Shown: piece after piece, positions 10,831-21,165 of the stretch
Position numbering within the stretch: position 1 is the first letter of the stretch
Layout: every line of letters starts with the position of its first letter
Assembly: GCF_000485595.1 (NCBI RefSeq)
Contig: NW_014577517.1
Span: 179,557 to 223,667 of the forward strand
Source of the DNA: Priapulus caudatus
Lineage: Eukaryota; Priapulida; Priapulimorpha; Priapulimorphida; Priapulidae
Length of the DNA stretch: 44,111 bases
Direction of reading: 5' to 3'
Made by a program: the position numbers and the translations under genes
The notes under the pieces: model-generated
Databases searched by the model: none
What the model was told of the DNA's origin: nothing
The model's input: only the letters and a program-made list of their open reading frames with translations

Positions 10831-11204
10831 TGATAGGGAGAAACATATTTGGGGAAGGGTTTCACGGCTTCGTTGACGAAGGCAGGTATAAGAGAGCTCG
10901 CGCGGAAGAAACGGGGCTCTCGTGTACTCACCCCTCTGTTGTGTTAAGTGATTATATGTGAATTTAAAACCAGTGTTCTACCCTGTGTTACTTGTGTGAA
11001 TTTCTGAAAACCTCTAGTCTACCCTGTGTGATTTGTACTGATTTTGTAAGTATTCAATAGTGAAACGGCAGTTTGTAATCCACATCAGTCTACTCTCATT
11101 TTATTATCACATTCGTAAGTTTAGTCAAGCAATTACACGGCGCATACATAGCACGCAAGCTATAGCGCACAGTCGTCTGGCAGCAGAATTACCCAGCGAC
11201 TACA
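10831..11204 (+). repeat. 3' LTR (visible part)
   Basis: This is a direct copy of 3002-3329, with the TATA-like box at 10887 and the same CCCAGCGACTACA end. It differs by scattered substitutions and by an insertion at about 10990-11035 that re-copies a CTACCCTGTGT segment. The divergence indicates an insertion that is not recent. Confidence 0.85.
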
Positions 11205-11638
11205 TTATAATTTCCATAAATCCATCCATAATTCCATTGTCCATGATTGCATTTTGCCGTGATTGTAATAAGTATTAAATTGAGGCTGTGTCATTATATG
11301 CACAATGCCTAATCTTATGTGTAGTGCTGAGTGCGCATTGCTAGGTATAGCGAGTAAAAAGAAATTGTAAATCTTGAATAATGGGTAATGCCCGCACGTC
11401 TGTTAGTTAAGGTCTAATTTACTTAAGGGTTCTTAGGTAATGTCGATTGAATAGCTTAATAATTACGTTGTATCATGTTTACCAGACATCAGCCCTTCAT
11501 GGTGCAGCCCTGGTTAGGAGCTATGTTAGTTGAGTGGCTGAGGAATGCGGCACAGTATACAGCATTCGTTTTTTTATGTTAGTGTTTTAGGACGACACTT
11601 GTTGACATCAAGTCAAGCAAGTTATTTTGCGGGGGGAG
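11205..11638 (+). other. probable 3' internal end of a second LTR element, with polypurine tract
   Basis: I see no coding sequence. The stretch ends in a purine tract (GCGGGGGGAG, 11629-11638) followed at once by TGATGTAACAGTGC, the arrangement seen at the start of 3' LTRs in many gypsy elements. Confidence 0.45.
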
Positions 11639-12609
11639 TGATGTAACAGTGCGGTGCGTAGAGCTTGTAATTAGAAAAAGTATTGTATAGGAATTATACG
11701 TGATTTTAGTGTGCGTAGCCATCAGGCTAGCAAGGCACGCCGTAAAATGTGGGAACAACATGTTTACACCGCGTTGGTGCACTCGTGAATATTAAGTAGG
11801 TAGACTATACTAGGCTATGTGTGAAAGCTTGGAATATGGCTTTGTGAATTTGGTAAGCCACAGATGACTGACGTATTTAGCTGCCAACCGGATGTTATGG
11901 CCGGATGCGCCAGCGTAGATTGTGAGTGAAAACGGACGTTGCGAGATGGATAATAATGCCTATTAGTCGATGGATGTGACTTGTAGAAGATGTTGACGTG
12001 TGCCGGTTAGGGCCTGGAAGGCCAGCAGTTTTAGAGCATTTGTAGTTAGGTGGTGACCTCTGGTGTATAAATTAAAGTGTAAACGTATAAAGTTTTAGGC
12101 ACCGCGCTGCCGAGTGGCGGCCCCTGCTGGAGGCGCGTGGAGTTTTTAGAGGCATCGTAGCCAGTGGTGCCTCTAGGATGACGTCACATTGCACGAGGGT
12201 ATATATAACGCTGCGCACTCCGAAATGATCAGTTCTTGGTTTTTAGTTGTGACACGTGCACGTGTAGCTATTCTAGTAGTGGCGACTTGACAGATTTGAC
12301 AAGACGTTATACGTATGAATGCGATGTACGTTGACGGGTAGTTTTTAGCAGTGTTCAGTTTGCAGACTTTATGCACTTTTGTATGTGTGCATATATAAGT
12401 AGAGTGTGAATATATAATGAAGTGTTCATACGTGAAAAAACCTCTAGTGTGTTAACACCGGCTTTGGACTCCGACAATGTTTTTGCTCTGTACACTGACT
12501 CTTCAAGTAGCTGTTCAGCTAGCGCGAAACGAATTGTCGGGTTACGAAAAACACAACGCAAGGAACAATAATCAACGCAAAGCTTAGAACTCTAACGCTC
12601 ACTCCATAC
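11639..12609 (+). repeat. putative solo or truncated LTR of a second retroelement
   Basis: It begins TGATGTAACAG right after a polypurine tract, has a TATA-like GGGTATATATAA at 12198-12209, and appears to end near TCCATACA at 12602-12609. No second copy is present in the window, so boundaries are inferred from the TG...CA ends and the preceding purine tract. The right end directly abuts transposase-coding sequence of another element. Confidence 0.45.
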
Positions 12610-12611
12610 AT

Positions 12612-13648
12612 TTGGAGCGGCGACATCAAGAACCGCATTCAACTATACGATTCGACCCCCGCACCATTTCACTAGATTCGAGACAGATTGTTGATTTCAA
12701 AGTTATTCATGTGGCTGAAGCCACTAGTTCAGTTGGCATGGAAAAAGTTGGCCTAGAACGGTGTATCCAAAGTCTGCAAGACGATGGATTCTCTCTGGAG
12801 ACACTTGCCACTGACAGAAACGTGCAAATCACAAGCTACCACTGCAATTCTCAGCCCTGTATACAGACAGCATTAGTATGTGTGGCATATGTCCAAATAG
12901 TTGTCTAAAAAGTTATCTGCAGCTGGCAAGAAAGCACAGTGTCTGTCAGTGGCTAAGTGGTCGAAATCAATTAGTAACCATTTATGGTGGTCAGCCGCTA
13001 ACTGCGATGGTAACCCTGATATTTTAAAAGAATGTTTTATTTCCATTATTTACCATGTTTGTAATGTGCACAAGTTCCCCGGTAACTATATTACACGCTG
13101 TAGTCACCCCCCCACTCGAACCCACAGAAGAGAGGCAGACTAAATGAGTGAAACTTGACAGCAAAGCTCACAAATAAATTAAGCAAATAGTTCTTAATAA
13201 GCGCTTCCTCAATGACGTCACCAAGTTCACATTCTTTTGTCACACTGGTGATTTGGAGTCGTATCATTCCCTCATCACAAAATACTGTCCAAAACGACAG
13301 CATTTTGGGATGAAGAGAATGATCGCTCGAACACAACTTGCTGCGCTTGACTACTCACAAAATGTTAACAGGAAACAGGCAGTTGTAAAAAAGGGAAAGG
13401 ACAAAGGACAGTTGCGATACAGAAGTGTTTGCACAAAACACAACAAGTAGTGGGTACTGAAGCCTGTCATGGATAATAAAGAGTATCCACACATTCCTCA
13501 AATGATGGAGAGAGTAGTAGAGTTAAAGGTGGCTAGTGAGTTACTAGAGTCGTGTCCACTGCCAGTCCTCCCAGCTAACATTGCTCCAATACCTAGACCT
13601 TCCAAATCAGAGCTTTTGGAGCATCAACAGTCTAGGTTTAAAAAGTAG
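12612..13648 (+). pseudogene. Kolobok-type DNA transposase, truncated and broken
   Basis: Spliced by eye across three frames, it shows the features I associate with Kolobok transposases: RQIVDFKVIHVAEAT, LATDRNVQI (a probable catalytic Asp in ATDR), a WHMSK block, KWSKSISNHLWWSAANCDGN, FFCHTGDLESYHSL, YCPKRQHFG and a C-terminal IPRPSKSELLEHQQSRFKK before TAG 13646. Lesions are a missing N-terminal THAP/early catalytic part, a TAG at 12898, frame changes near 12870 and 13200, and a TAG at 13448. Kolobok transposases cut and paste DNA at TTAA; I did not find matching termini here. The left edge coincides with the end of the putative LTR, suggesting truncation by that insertion. Confidence 0.75.
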
Positions 13649-14096
13649 TGCTGCTGAGTTTGATATATATACTATATGTGCCAGTGAGTACATGTACAGA
13701 GAAACCCCCCTAAACCGATCTCCCACAAAACTAAAATTCCCTCCAAACCACATGTTTTTTTTTCAGTCCCAAATCCTTAAATTTCTGCAAAAATAAATCC
13801 TTGTAATACATGTATAAACCAGATGTTTATTATGTACATATGCATTCTGAAATCTTAATTTATACCTGTACAGCTTTGCTACATGTATATGTAATAAACA
13901 TACTGTTCATGTGACCTAATTCTTTGTCATTCCTATCAGTTATGGCAACACAAATATTCAGTTATGAACAAATGTACTGTATTCAGTAGTTTCATCTGTT
14001 GGGACCTGGAAATTGGAGACACCGAGGTTCATGTAGTCCGATATGTTCCAAATTCATTTTTGTAATCGAATCGAAATGTGGCGTTTTTAATCGTTG
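13649..14096. other. AT-rich non-coding stretch
   Basis: Several AATAAA-like signals occur (13792, 13893). It may be the 3' untranslated part of the Kolobok copy. Nothing else is recognised. Confidence 0.4.
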
Positions 14097-14340
14097 TTAA
14101 CCCTTTCCCTGCCACCGTCGCCGAATTGCGACAGGATACACCCCACTATAAAACATTAAAAAAAATACGAAAACACGGCTAGGAATTTCCTTTATATATC
14201 CCCGCTAGATGGCGTATGTGTAGCGCATCAATTCGACACCAAAATAATCGTATGTTGTTATTCAAAGTTTTGGAGTAAATTTCGATGGAAAATCACCGAT
14301 TGTTTTGCCAAAATGACCAGAAGACAAGAAAATTAAGTTC

Positions 14341-16045
14341 AATGTTGAAGAAACAATAGACCAATTATTCGCTGACAGCGATTCTGAGAGGGGGGCGTGA
14401 CAGGCCCAGAGGGCCACGTGGCAGGCCCAGAGGGGCACATGGCAGACCTGGGAGAGGGCAGAATGCAGCCAGAAGAGGCAGGGGTCGTGGTAGAGGACGG
14501 GAAAATAGAGCAGCTGCTGGGAATGCCACTGACTATGATTGGGTTCAATTGGATTATTTAGAAAATTATAATGCATGGATCCCCACTTTTGGCCAAGATC
14601 AGGGGTACATTGGTGATCAGGACTTGACTGATGCAGACCCTCTGACCTTTTTATCATTGTTTCTGAGTGATCATTTCTGGGATATTCTTGTTCTGGAGAC
14701 AAATAGGTATGCTCAACAATATCTGGAGGCTGAGGATACAGTGCTGAAACCCAAGTCCAGATATCATGACTGGTATGAAGTAACAATAGTTGAAATGAAA
14801 GCATTTTTCGCGTTGCACCTTGCCATGGGGTTAGTTGACAAAGCTGAACTCACAGACTATTGGCAACTATTTTGGCTTACTGAAACCCCAGGCTTCAACA
14901 AGGTTATGCCTAGAAACAGATTTCAAATAATCTTGTCATTCCTTCATTTCGTGAACAATGACGATCGCATATCGCGTGGCGAGCCTGGTCACGACCGCCT
15001 GTTTAAGATACGTCCAATCATTGAAGAAATTGTGCCACGCTTCAAAGCCATGTATTCCCCAAGAAAGGAATTATCCCTAGATGAGATAACTGTGGCCTTC
15101 AAGGAGAGATCAACACTGAAACAATATAATCCCAGAAAACTAGACAAATATGGGTACAAAGCATTTGTTCTGAGTGAGGCAGGGACAGGGTACGTCTTGG
15201 AGTGGTCAATGTATACTGGCCAAGAAGAAGCAGGTGATCCTGACAATTTGGCAATGGGTGCAACTCACCTGACAGTGAGGAATTTGGTGACCCCTCAGTT
15301 CACAGGGAAAGGACATGAAGTCTATATGGATAGCTACTATACGAGTCTTGCTCTGGCCAATGAACTGGCTGACAATGACACCGGTTTGTGTAGGACTGTA
15401 AACTGTAATCGCAGGGGGATGCCTGATGAACTCAAAACTAATGTGTTGGCGCTTCGTAAGGGAGATGATCTTGTGTTCATGCGTTCAAACCACCTGTTAG
15501 CCTGTGCTTGGCACGATACCAAACGTTTGACAATGCTCTCATCCATTCATGACAACTCTTGTGTCCCAAAGCGGATTCGGGCAAGGGCACACCAGATGGA
15601 AATCGTGACATCAACAAGCCTTTCTGTGTTGACAGATATAATAGTTACATGGGAGGAGTGGACACTGCAGATCAAAGGTTGAAAACTTATCTGTTCCCTC
15701 ATAGAAGTAAGAAATGGTACAACCGGATCTTCAATGCGCTTGTGAGCATCTGTACGGTGAATGCCCTGGCACTGCATTACTAGAAGGACATAGAAAGAAG
15801 GAGTTCAGGGTGGGAAGACCCGCAAGGGAGATGCTTCAAAGGCTAGTGGAACGCCATTGGCTTGACGAAGTTCAAGATCGTCCTGATTGTGTAGTGTGCG
15901 CTGATCGCTCCCGTTCAGGTGGTCGCCGCCAGACCAAATACAGATGTCGCCAATGTGGAGCAGGACTTTGTGTGCTTATCCTTGTAATGAGAGATACCAT
16001 ACTCTACAGCACTACAAACAGTGCCATCTGGATAGGTAAAATGTC
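14341..16045 (+). pseudogene. piggyBac transposase (PGBD-like), frameshifted
   Basis: The acidic N-terminus (ADSDSE near 14375) passes through a frame change at the G-run 14391-14396 into an Arg/Gly-rich stretch. It then has the DDE_Tnp_1_7 core: first catalytic Asp in LSLDEITVAF (about 15080), second in VYMDSYYTS (about 15330) and third in YNSYMGGVDTADQR (about 15650). A frame change lies near 15570, with a TAG at 15781 and another frame change right after it. The C-terminus keeps a cysteine-rich zinc finger (CVVCADRS...RCRQCGAGLCV, 15888-15975), partly in another frame. piggyBac transposases cut and paste at TTAA. All three catalytic aspartates survive although the frame is broken in at least four places. 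Confidence 0.9.
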
Positions 16046-16314
16046 TCAGAAACAAAGACAAAATCCTATCTCACGGTTGACATTTATATTGATAACGCAC
16101 CGCGAAACTAGATCATTTGTGTTGGGCATTTACACTAAGTAAGGACAAAAGACTAGGATAACTTTTATTGTGTTTACTCAAGTACATACGTTGGAATTGA
16201 ACATAGATAGCATTTATCCAAACAATATAAAAAAAGAACTGAGCAAATAGACTAAAAAGGGAATTTATGGGAAGATATATTAAAAATTTCAAGAAATCCA
16301 AGATGACCGCCATG

Positions 16315-16337
16315 TGATGACGTCATCATATGCAAAT
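16315..16337. promoter_or_regulatory. CRE palindrome plus octamer
   Basis: The perfect 14-bp palindrome TGATGACGTCATCA (16315-16328) contains the CRE core TGACGTCA. ATGCAAAT (16330-16337), the Oct-factor octamer, follows two bases later. It could be a promoter element or simply part of the piggyBac 3' region. Confidence 0.4.
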
Positions 16338-16440
16338 TAGGTAAGAAATTTTATTTCAGAAATTTAAGAAACTACTGATGATACTGAACATTTATTTCCA
16401 TTACAGTAACAGTCTAGCTCTTACCATTTTCAAACAGTAG

Positions 16441-17247
16441 TCTTTTGAAATCATGCAACTCTCAAAGATGCACTCTCTGATGGAAGTTGATGGCAAAATC
16501 GAGACACATATCTTGTCAAAGGATAGCTGCAACTCCAGGGGCGTAAATCCGTACCGAGGAGTGGGGGGGATGATGACGCGAAGGGGGGGTCTGGAGGGCC
16601 CTCCCCCAGAATTTTTTTGAAATTAGACCCCCTCAGATGCGTTTCTGCGCGAGCAGGGGGGGGGAGTCCGGACCCCCTGACCCCTCCCCCCCTGTACACG
16701 CCGTGCAGTAATTGAAATCGATTTAGGTCTGCCCATGTCTCCAAATTAGGGGTCATAAGTAGCTGAAACTTTCAAGTAGGGCAGGAGAAGGAGTTTTTTT
16801 GTTGAATCTCGCAGGGGATATTTGTTACCAGTGCCTATCCCCTCCTTTCAAGAGCGGGTGGAGCATCCCCCATCCCCCCCGGATTGGATTGGGGAATGAA
16901 TTTCTACGCCCATGTGCAACTCAGTCATAGATATCAATGATGGTGTCCCATCTACGAGCTGCCCTGCTAACATCAGAAAAGGCAAGTCAATCAGCATTGG
17001 AGATTGGTACATCGTGGAGTATGATGGGCAAAGATTTCCAGGTGAAGTAGTTGCGGTAGTAGGGGAAGAATTCCAGGTTTCTGTCATGCAGCGAGCAAGA
17101 AAATACTGGAAATGGCCCGCTCGGAAAGACATTATCTACTACTTGCAGAACAAAATGATTCTTTGCAACTTGGACATGTCAGAGGTTGCACAACAACAGG
17201 CCGGACATTCAAATTTCTGTTCTGATAGAAGCAATCTTAACAAGTGA
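16441..17247 (+). pseudogene. C-terminal part of an unnamed transposon-encoded protein, split by a MITE
   Basis: Open codons run from 16441 to 16535, are interrupted by the MITE and its second target copy, and resume in the same frame at 16923 to the stop at 17245-17247. The right part carries ISIGDWYIVEYDGQRFPGEV and QRARKYWKWPARKDIIYY, a small beta-rich C-terminal domain that I associate with a multicopy family of uncharacterised transposon-derived proteins in invertebrates and fish. No catalytic domain is present. It is followed by the terminal motif array 17751-18157, which it shares with the element at 21959-24393 that carries a middle domain, so both likely come from one family. I infer that upstream exons were lost. 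Confidence 0.55.
16528..16922. mobile_element. 379-bp hAT-type MITE with 8-bp target duplication
   Basis: The element is 16536-16914. The 8-bp duplication TGCAACTC flanks it at 16528-16535 and 16915-16922. The left end is CAGGGGCGTAAATCC and the right end read inverted is CATGGGCGTAGAAATTC, so short imperfect inverted repeats start with the CA(G/T)GGGCGTA typical of hAT elements. There is no coding capacity. It is rich in G and C runs (GGGGGG, CCCCCC) that appear on both halves. Confidence 0.9.
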
Positions 17248-18827
17248 CTGTTGAGATAGCCTTGAGACAATGAACCTTTGTTTGCCTGCACTTATTTTAG
17301 TTTGTAAGCACAAAGACGTTCATTATGTGTGCACCCTCCTTAGATTTGTTTTTTATTCCTAATTATTACTAAAAGAGAAAGACACCCATTCATTTAATCT
17401 TTTTGTTTAATAATAGTGTTACCTGAGTACTTACGATGCACATGGTACCGGTCATCACTGTTTTGATATATATCTACTTTACTTAGGCTAGCATTTAGCT
17501 CTTTACTTTGGCAGCATGAGCAAATAAGTTCTCATCGTGGTTGAGTCTTAGGGTTAGCACTTAAGTGAAGAGACTGTATAATTTTAAGCCACAACTTAAG
17601 CACTTAACATTTTTATCAAGATCAGCGAACACAATGATGTTTGAAAATGTAAACTGCTCAAGAGTGTACAAATTTTTAAGGTGCAGCACATGCACACTAG
17701 GGTGTGAGAAAAACATGACCAAATGCATTTTTTTGATGCATGGACAAAGTGTAACGAAACTAATTCGTAACGTAACTAACATGTTTTGTTGTTACTGTGA
17801 AAATTTTAAAGCTATTACTAAAATGTTTCATATCAAATAACTTTGCAAGAACACCGCAATTAACATGAATGTCACAGTTTTGTTTTAGTGAACCTAGTTT
17901 GAGGAACTTTGGGGACAAAATCTTGTCATTTTTTCCATGTCCTCTTTTATGTAAACGTAACTAACGAAATTAAAGTTCTTGTTATCATTTACTGAAATGT
18001 GTCTCATGATTCTGTTTTATGGTGTGAAGTAGGTTTTGTCTTAGAGGGATATGACACTACAAAAATAGAAACATAATATCATAGCATCTTCATGTAGAAG
18101 CCAACCTTAGAGTAAAAATGACCATAAAGTGTAACGTAACTAATCATGGAATTGCCCAAATACACTGTTACCTGGACTTTTACTTGACATTTATGATTTT
18201 TCTTTTTATACTAGATTCTTAATAGCATATATTTTCCTATCTAAACTACCAAATTCTAGAACCCATACCCATCAAAATAGGCTATTTGTGGGTCAAATCA
18301 GAATTTTTTTTCCGGGGGTCCATGTCACCTGACCCCCCTAGCAGGGCTTCGCGCCTTCGCCGCTCGCCCTACCGTCCGTGCCGGAAAAACAGTTACCTGC
18401 TATTCATTGTCAAATTACCTGCTTAGTCAAAAGTTAACAAGAACCCTGACTATAATGAAAACTAATTCAATCTATGCTGCTAGGACTAAGAGTAGGAACA
18501 CCAACGTTGATGCACGTTCATGGGGCGGCCATTTTACATGTTGATTGCCTGGTGAAACGTAAACCGGGCTCTCATTGGTTCAGGGTTGGGAACTCAGCCA
18601 GTGAGAGCATGTGTTGTACATGGTGTTGTATCTGACATTGCCGCTGATCATTGGGAATGAATGTGGGTTTGAATTACCACTGATCTCTATTACTGTACAC
18701 TAACTAGTTAGTCAGTGGTTGTAACATGGTTGTAATACAATCCAATGCAATCTAATAAAAATTGTGATCAATACTAAATAAAATATATTGAAGAAAATAA
18801 TTAAATTTTGAATAAAATGCGATAAAA
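17248..18827. other. AT-rich non-coding region with terminal motif array
   Basis: The left part is probably the 3' untranslated and subterminal region of the broken element. After 18157 (end of that element) there is a C-rich stretch at 18305-18360 and AT-rich sequence. I see no gene. Confidence 0.5.
17751..18157 (+). repeat. GTAACGTAACTAAC motif array and terminal sequence
   Basis: Copies lie at 17751 (variant), 17767, 17955 (partial) and 18131, all in the same orientation. The last copy is followed one base later by TGGAATTGCCC at 18147-18157. The arrangement mirrors the right end of the element at 21959-24393. Confidence 0.7.
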
Positions 18828-19073
18828 ATGCTGTCCCTGCCAATCACGGAATTTGATCCATTGCCAGTAATAAATTTATGGAACGAGCAGGGTGTCAAGT
18901 CAAGGCCAACGAAAGATAAAATGGCAGAAAACGCATTGGAACTTGTTGAGAATAATGGAGCTGAAGATAGAACAGGGACTCAAACAGACATGATGATGAC
19001 GGCTGATGATGCTGAAACAGTAAATGACAATGGTGACTGGATAGACTCTGACAATGACATGGAAACTGTTTAA
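18828..19073 (+). CDS. small ORF, possible C-terminal transposase remnant
   Basis: An 81-codon frame begins at an ATG. It starts ITEFDPLPVINLWNEQGVKSR, which looks like the end of a larger protein (a charged FDPxPxIxLWN segment), then becomes acidic and low complexity (MMTADDAETVNDNGDW). I do not recognise it with confidence. It has no upstream open frame, so if real it is either a short protein or a last exon. It is placed between two fragments of the unnamed transposon family. Confidence 0.3.
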   Translation: MLSLPITEFDPLPVINLWNEQGVKSRPTKDKMAENALELVENNGAEDRTGTQTDMMMTADDAETVNDNGDWIDSDNDMETV

Positions 19074-19432
19074 AAAAACAATTGAGTAACTACTCTAATT
19101 AATGGCGTAATAAAAACAAATGTTGAAGTACTTCTTTTTTACTTCTTGTCACTAAGGTATGGTACGGAGTCCCCTCAATAAATATTTGTATTTGTCACTG
19201 GTCGTGCACGTTTCATCGGACACCACCTGGCTGTCGCCCTATTGAAGTGACAACATCTTGTATTTTCATAGACTTTGTACCGTTTACAAAAAATACTTGC
19301 AGTTCTTTTCTCAAAAGATTTGCTCTGAATCTTCATGCCCAGAATGCATATTAGAGCACCATTTTAGTGTCAATATCCAAGACGAATCCCGAACTTCTGC
19401 GCTACGTGCTATAAGCTGGACCCTTAAAATTT

Positions 19433-19471
19433 GAGCTGGGCCCCTAATATTTTTACTTTAGGGGCCCAGCT
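19433..19471. repeat. 14-bp perfect inverted repeat (hairpin)
   Basis: AGCTGGGCCCCTAA and its complement TTAGGGGCCCAGCT are separated by about 10 bases. It may be the tip of a MITE or a structural element. A related AGCTGGACCCTTAA lies just upstream at 19414. Confidence 0.8.
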
Positions 19472-19583
19472 GGCTACTACATTTTTGGGTAAGTTTTCAT
19501 CACTGATATTACTTGTCATCATAAATGTAGACAGGTATTTGACACCAAGTCAAATTATATGCTTGTTTTTCTTCCAAATTAAG

Positions 19584-19771
19584 ACCACTCATTCAAAGAC
19601 AATTCCAGAGGCTGCCTCTTCTAGTGATCCGTTCGTGCCACTGCCTTCCACCTCTGAGTCTGGATTAGCTTCACCTTTAGCAAATGTCAGACTGGAAAAT
19701 GTGACTATAAAGGGCTATCATCACTACTATATACGGCACAAAGTAATGGCTGCGCCTGCATTTCAATCCTG
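19584..19771 (+). CDS. candidate exon of an unrecognised transposon-associated protein
   Basis: The open frame includes EAASSSDPFVPLPSTSES and VRLENVTIKGYHHYYIRHK and ends at a donor-like G|GTCAGT at 19771/19772. The KGYH-containing start resembles the N-terminus of a multicopy family of uncharacterised invertebrate proteins, but no following exon is seen. Treat as tentative. Confidence 0.3.
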
Positions 19772-19878
19772 GTCAGTTTTATTGTGTAAATCATTTAATT
19801 TTTGAGTGTCTAGACTCTAGTCTACTAATTAGTGAAGTGAGTGATATTAGGCCTACACGACATAAGCAAGTAGACACC

Positions 19879-20162
19879 ATGAGTGAGTCAGATGATTTTG
19901 AACATACTGTTCTAACAGATAAAGCGAAAAAACGTAAAGTTAACGGCCGAAAAAGAGATATGTACAAAAAGAGAAGGTTGGCCGGACATACAACTGGCAA
20001 TGATTGTCACTGTAAAAGGTTTAAGTGCTTCGAAAATGTTACGACGAACGAACGTGATGAATTGATTCATCATTTCAATATGGATTACTCGACTAAAGAT
20101 GAACAGGAAGCTTATTTGTTGACACAGATAAAGCCTGTTGCGGTGAAAAGGCACAGGCACAG
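19879..20162 (+). CDS. N-terminal exon of the unnamed transposon-encoded family
   Basis: It starts at ATG 19879 in a CACC context and stays open to a donor-like CACAG|GTAAAG at 20162/20163. The protein is basic (KRKVNGRKRDMYKKRRLAG) and then cysteine-containing (CHCKRFKCFENV), followed by a charged helix (NERDELIHHFNMDY) and KDEQEAYLLTQIKPV. This lysine-rich then Cys-rich start, followed by a segment of the form Q.AYL, is the N-terminal pattern I recall for the multicopy family whose middle part is present at 22813-23210. No continuation is found before 21959, so it is probably an isolated first exon. Confidence 0.5.
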
Positions 20163-20315
20163 GTAAAGAAGATTCGATGGAACTGAAAGAATTCTCTTAT
20201 AATTATGAGGTGAAAATTCCAAGAAATGATACCATTGCATGCTATCGTGCCAGTATGTAAAACATACACTAGTTAGCAAACCCGGCAATCAAATTCTTTC
20301 TAACAGTAAACAAAT

Positions 20316-20890
20316 CCATGTTTAACCCTCCTCTTGAGGGTCAAAAGGTTATCCGACACTTACTCTTCGCATGTCAGCAGAAATACCATTTCATGCGTCC
20401 TTTTAATAAAGCCATAAAAAATGCTATGGTCACGCTGAAACAAAAAGTTTTCAATCGCTCCGTCAGACCATGTCCTCAGAAAATGTCTAAACTCTGCCCT
20501 GTGCCCCATTGACCGTTGACCTGTGACCTCCAATTTCGGCACCAGTGATGGTTTTTCCTACCTATGATGCCTATACACCGACTATCACGAGCGGCCTAAG
20601 GTCGAGCCGTTGATTTGTGCCGCATTCTGCATTTCTCCCTATCCTTAAGTTAAGGATGGAATGTTCGCCCTTCTTTTACACCTCTTGACCTTTGACGTTT
20701 TGACCCCCCAGCTTCGACATCCCAACTCGTTTTCGGATTACCCCACCACGTCCGACTTTTTCGAATCCATACGTCGAGCCGTTTAGATTTGTGCCCAACT
20801 GTTGAGGACGCACGCACGCACGCACGCACGCACGCTCATGCGATTCTACAAGCTGCATCTGACTATGTCAGATGAGCTAAAAACTAGAAA
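20316..20890. repeat. composite dispersed repeat, copy A (uninterrupted)
   Basis: Block 1 (about 20316-20655) matches 41070-41367 and block 2 (about 20656-20890) matches 42494-42740. Shared landmarks are TGTCCTCAGAAAATGT, TGACCTGTGACCT, CCTATCCTTAAGTTAAGG and CTTCGACATCC. The 3' part has a (GCAC)n tract at 20810-20833 and the conserved tail GCATCTGACTATGTCAGA. It is non-coding and of unknown class. Confidence 0.85.
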
Positions 20891-21165
20891 CGAGCAGTTG
20901 CCGCCAACTACATGTATCCCCCGTGATCTAGTATGAATGGAATATCTCTGTAAGGACGTAGAGGGCAGGTAAAGTTAAATAAGTTACAAAGACAAAGGTT
21001 TGTTAGACAACGTTCTGGTCTGCCTCAGATGTGCAAGTATATGAAATCTGGTTACCCTAGGAGGCCGAAGAGAAAATGTAAGTCGACGGTCAAGGTCAAA
21101 CTACGGTCAAGGGCAGTGGTGGTTTTGGTATGCGACAGACTTTCTCCCCAAGATGTGTAAGCATA
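20891..21165. other. non-coding spacer
   Basis: No gene is seen. It is interrupted at 21171 by a MITE. Confidence 0.4.

Larger units (their letters stand above)
3002..11204 (+). mobile_element. Ty3/gypsy LTR retrotransposon, decayed, gap near its 3' end
   Basis: Two direct copies of one sequence (3002-3329 and 10831-11204) flank gag, protease, reverse transcriptase, RNase H and integrase in the Ty3/gypsy order. Every large reading frame is broken by a frameshift or a stop, so this copy cannot be autonomous. The true left boundary lies upstream of 3002, because the corresponding part of the 3' LTR falls in the gap. Between pol and the 3' LTR there are about 2.3 kb of extra sequence that includes a 180-residue coiled-coil ORF, an 8-bp tandem repeat and a MITE-like hairpin. 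The clade within Ty3/gypsy is not resolved. Confidence 0.85.
14097..16440 (+). mobile_element. piggyBac-type element, left end present, right end not found
   Basis: TTAA (14097-14100) is followed immediately by CCCTTTCCCTGCC, a typical piggyBac-family terminal repeat, then by GTCGCCGAATTGCGAC, a short subterminal palindrome. The transposase reading frame follows in the same orientation. I searched by eye for the mirrored GGCAGGGAAAGGG plus TTAA to the right and did not find it, so the right end is deleted or too diverged; the right limit given is only the start of the next feature. Confidence 0.75.

Noticed and set aside
10014-10961. ORFs spanning 10161-10961 on both strands
   Set aside because: They consist mostly of the N gap.
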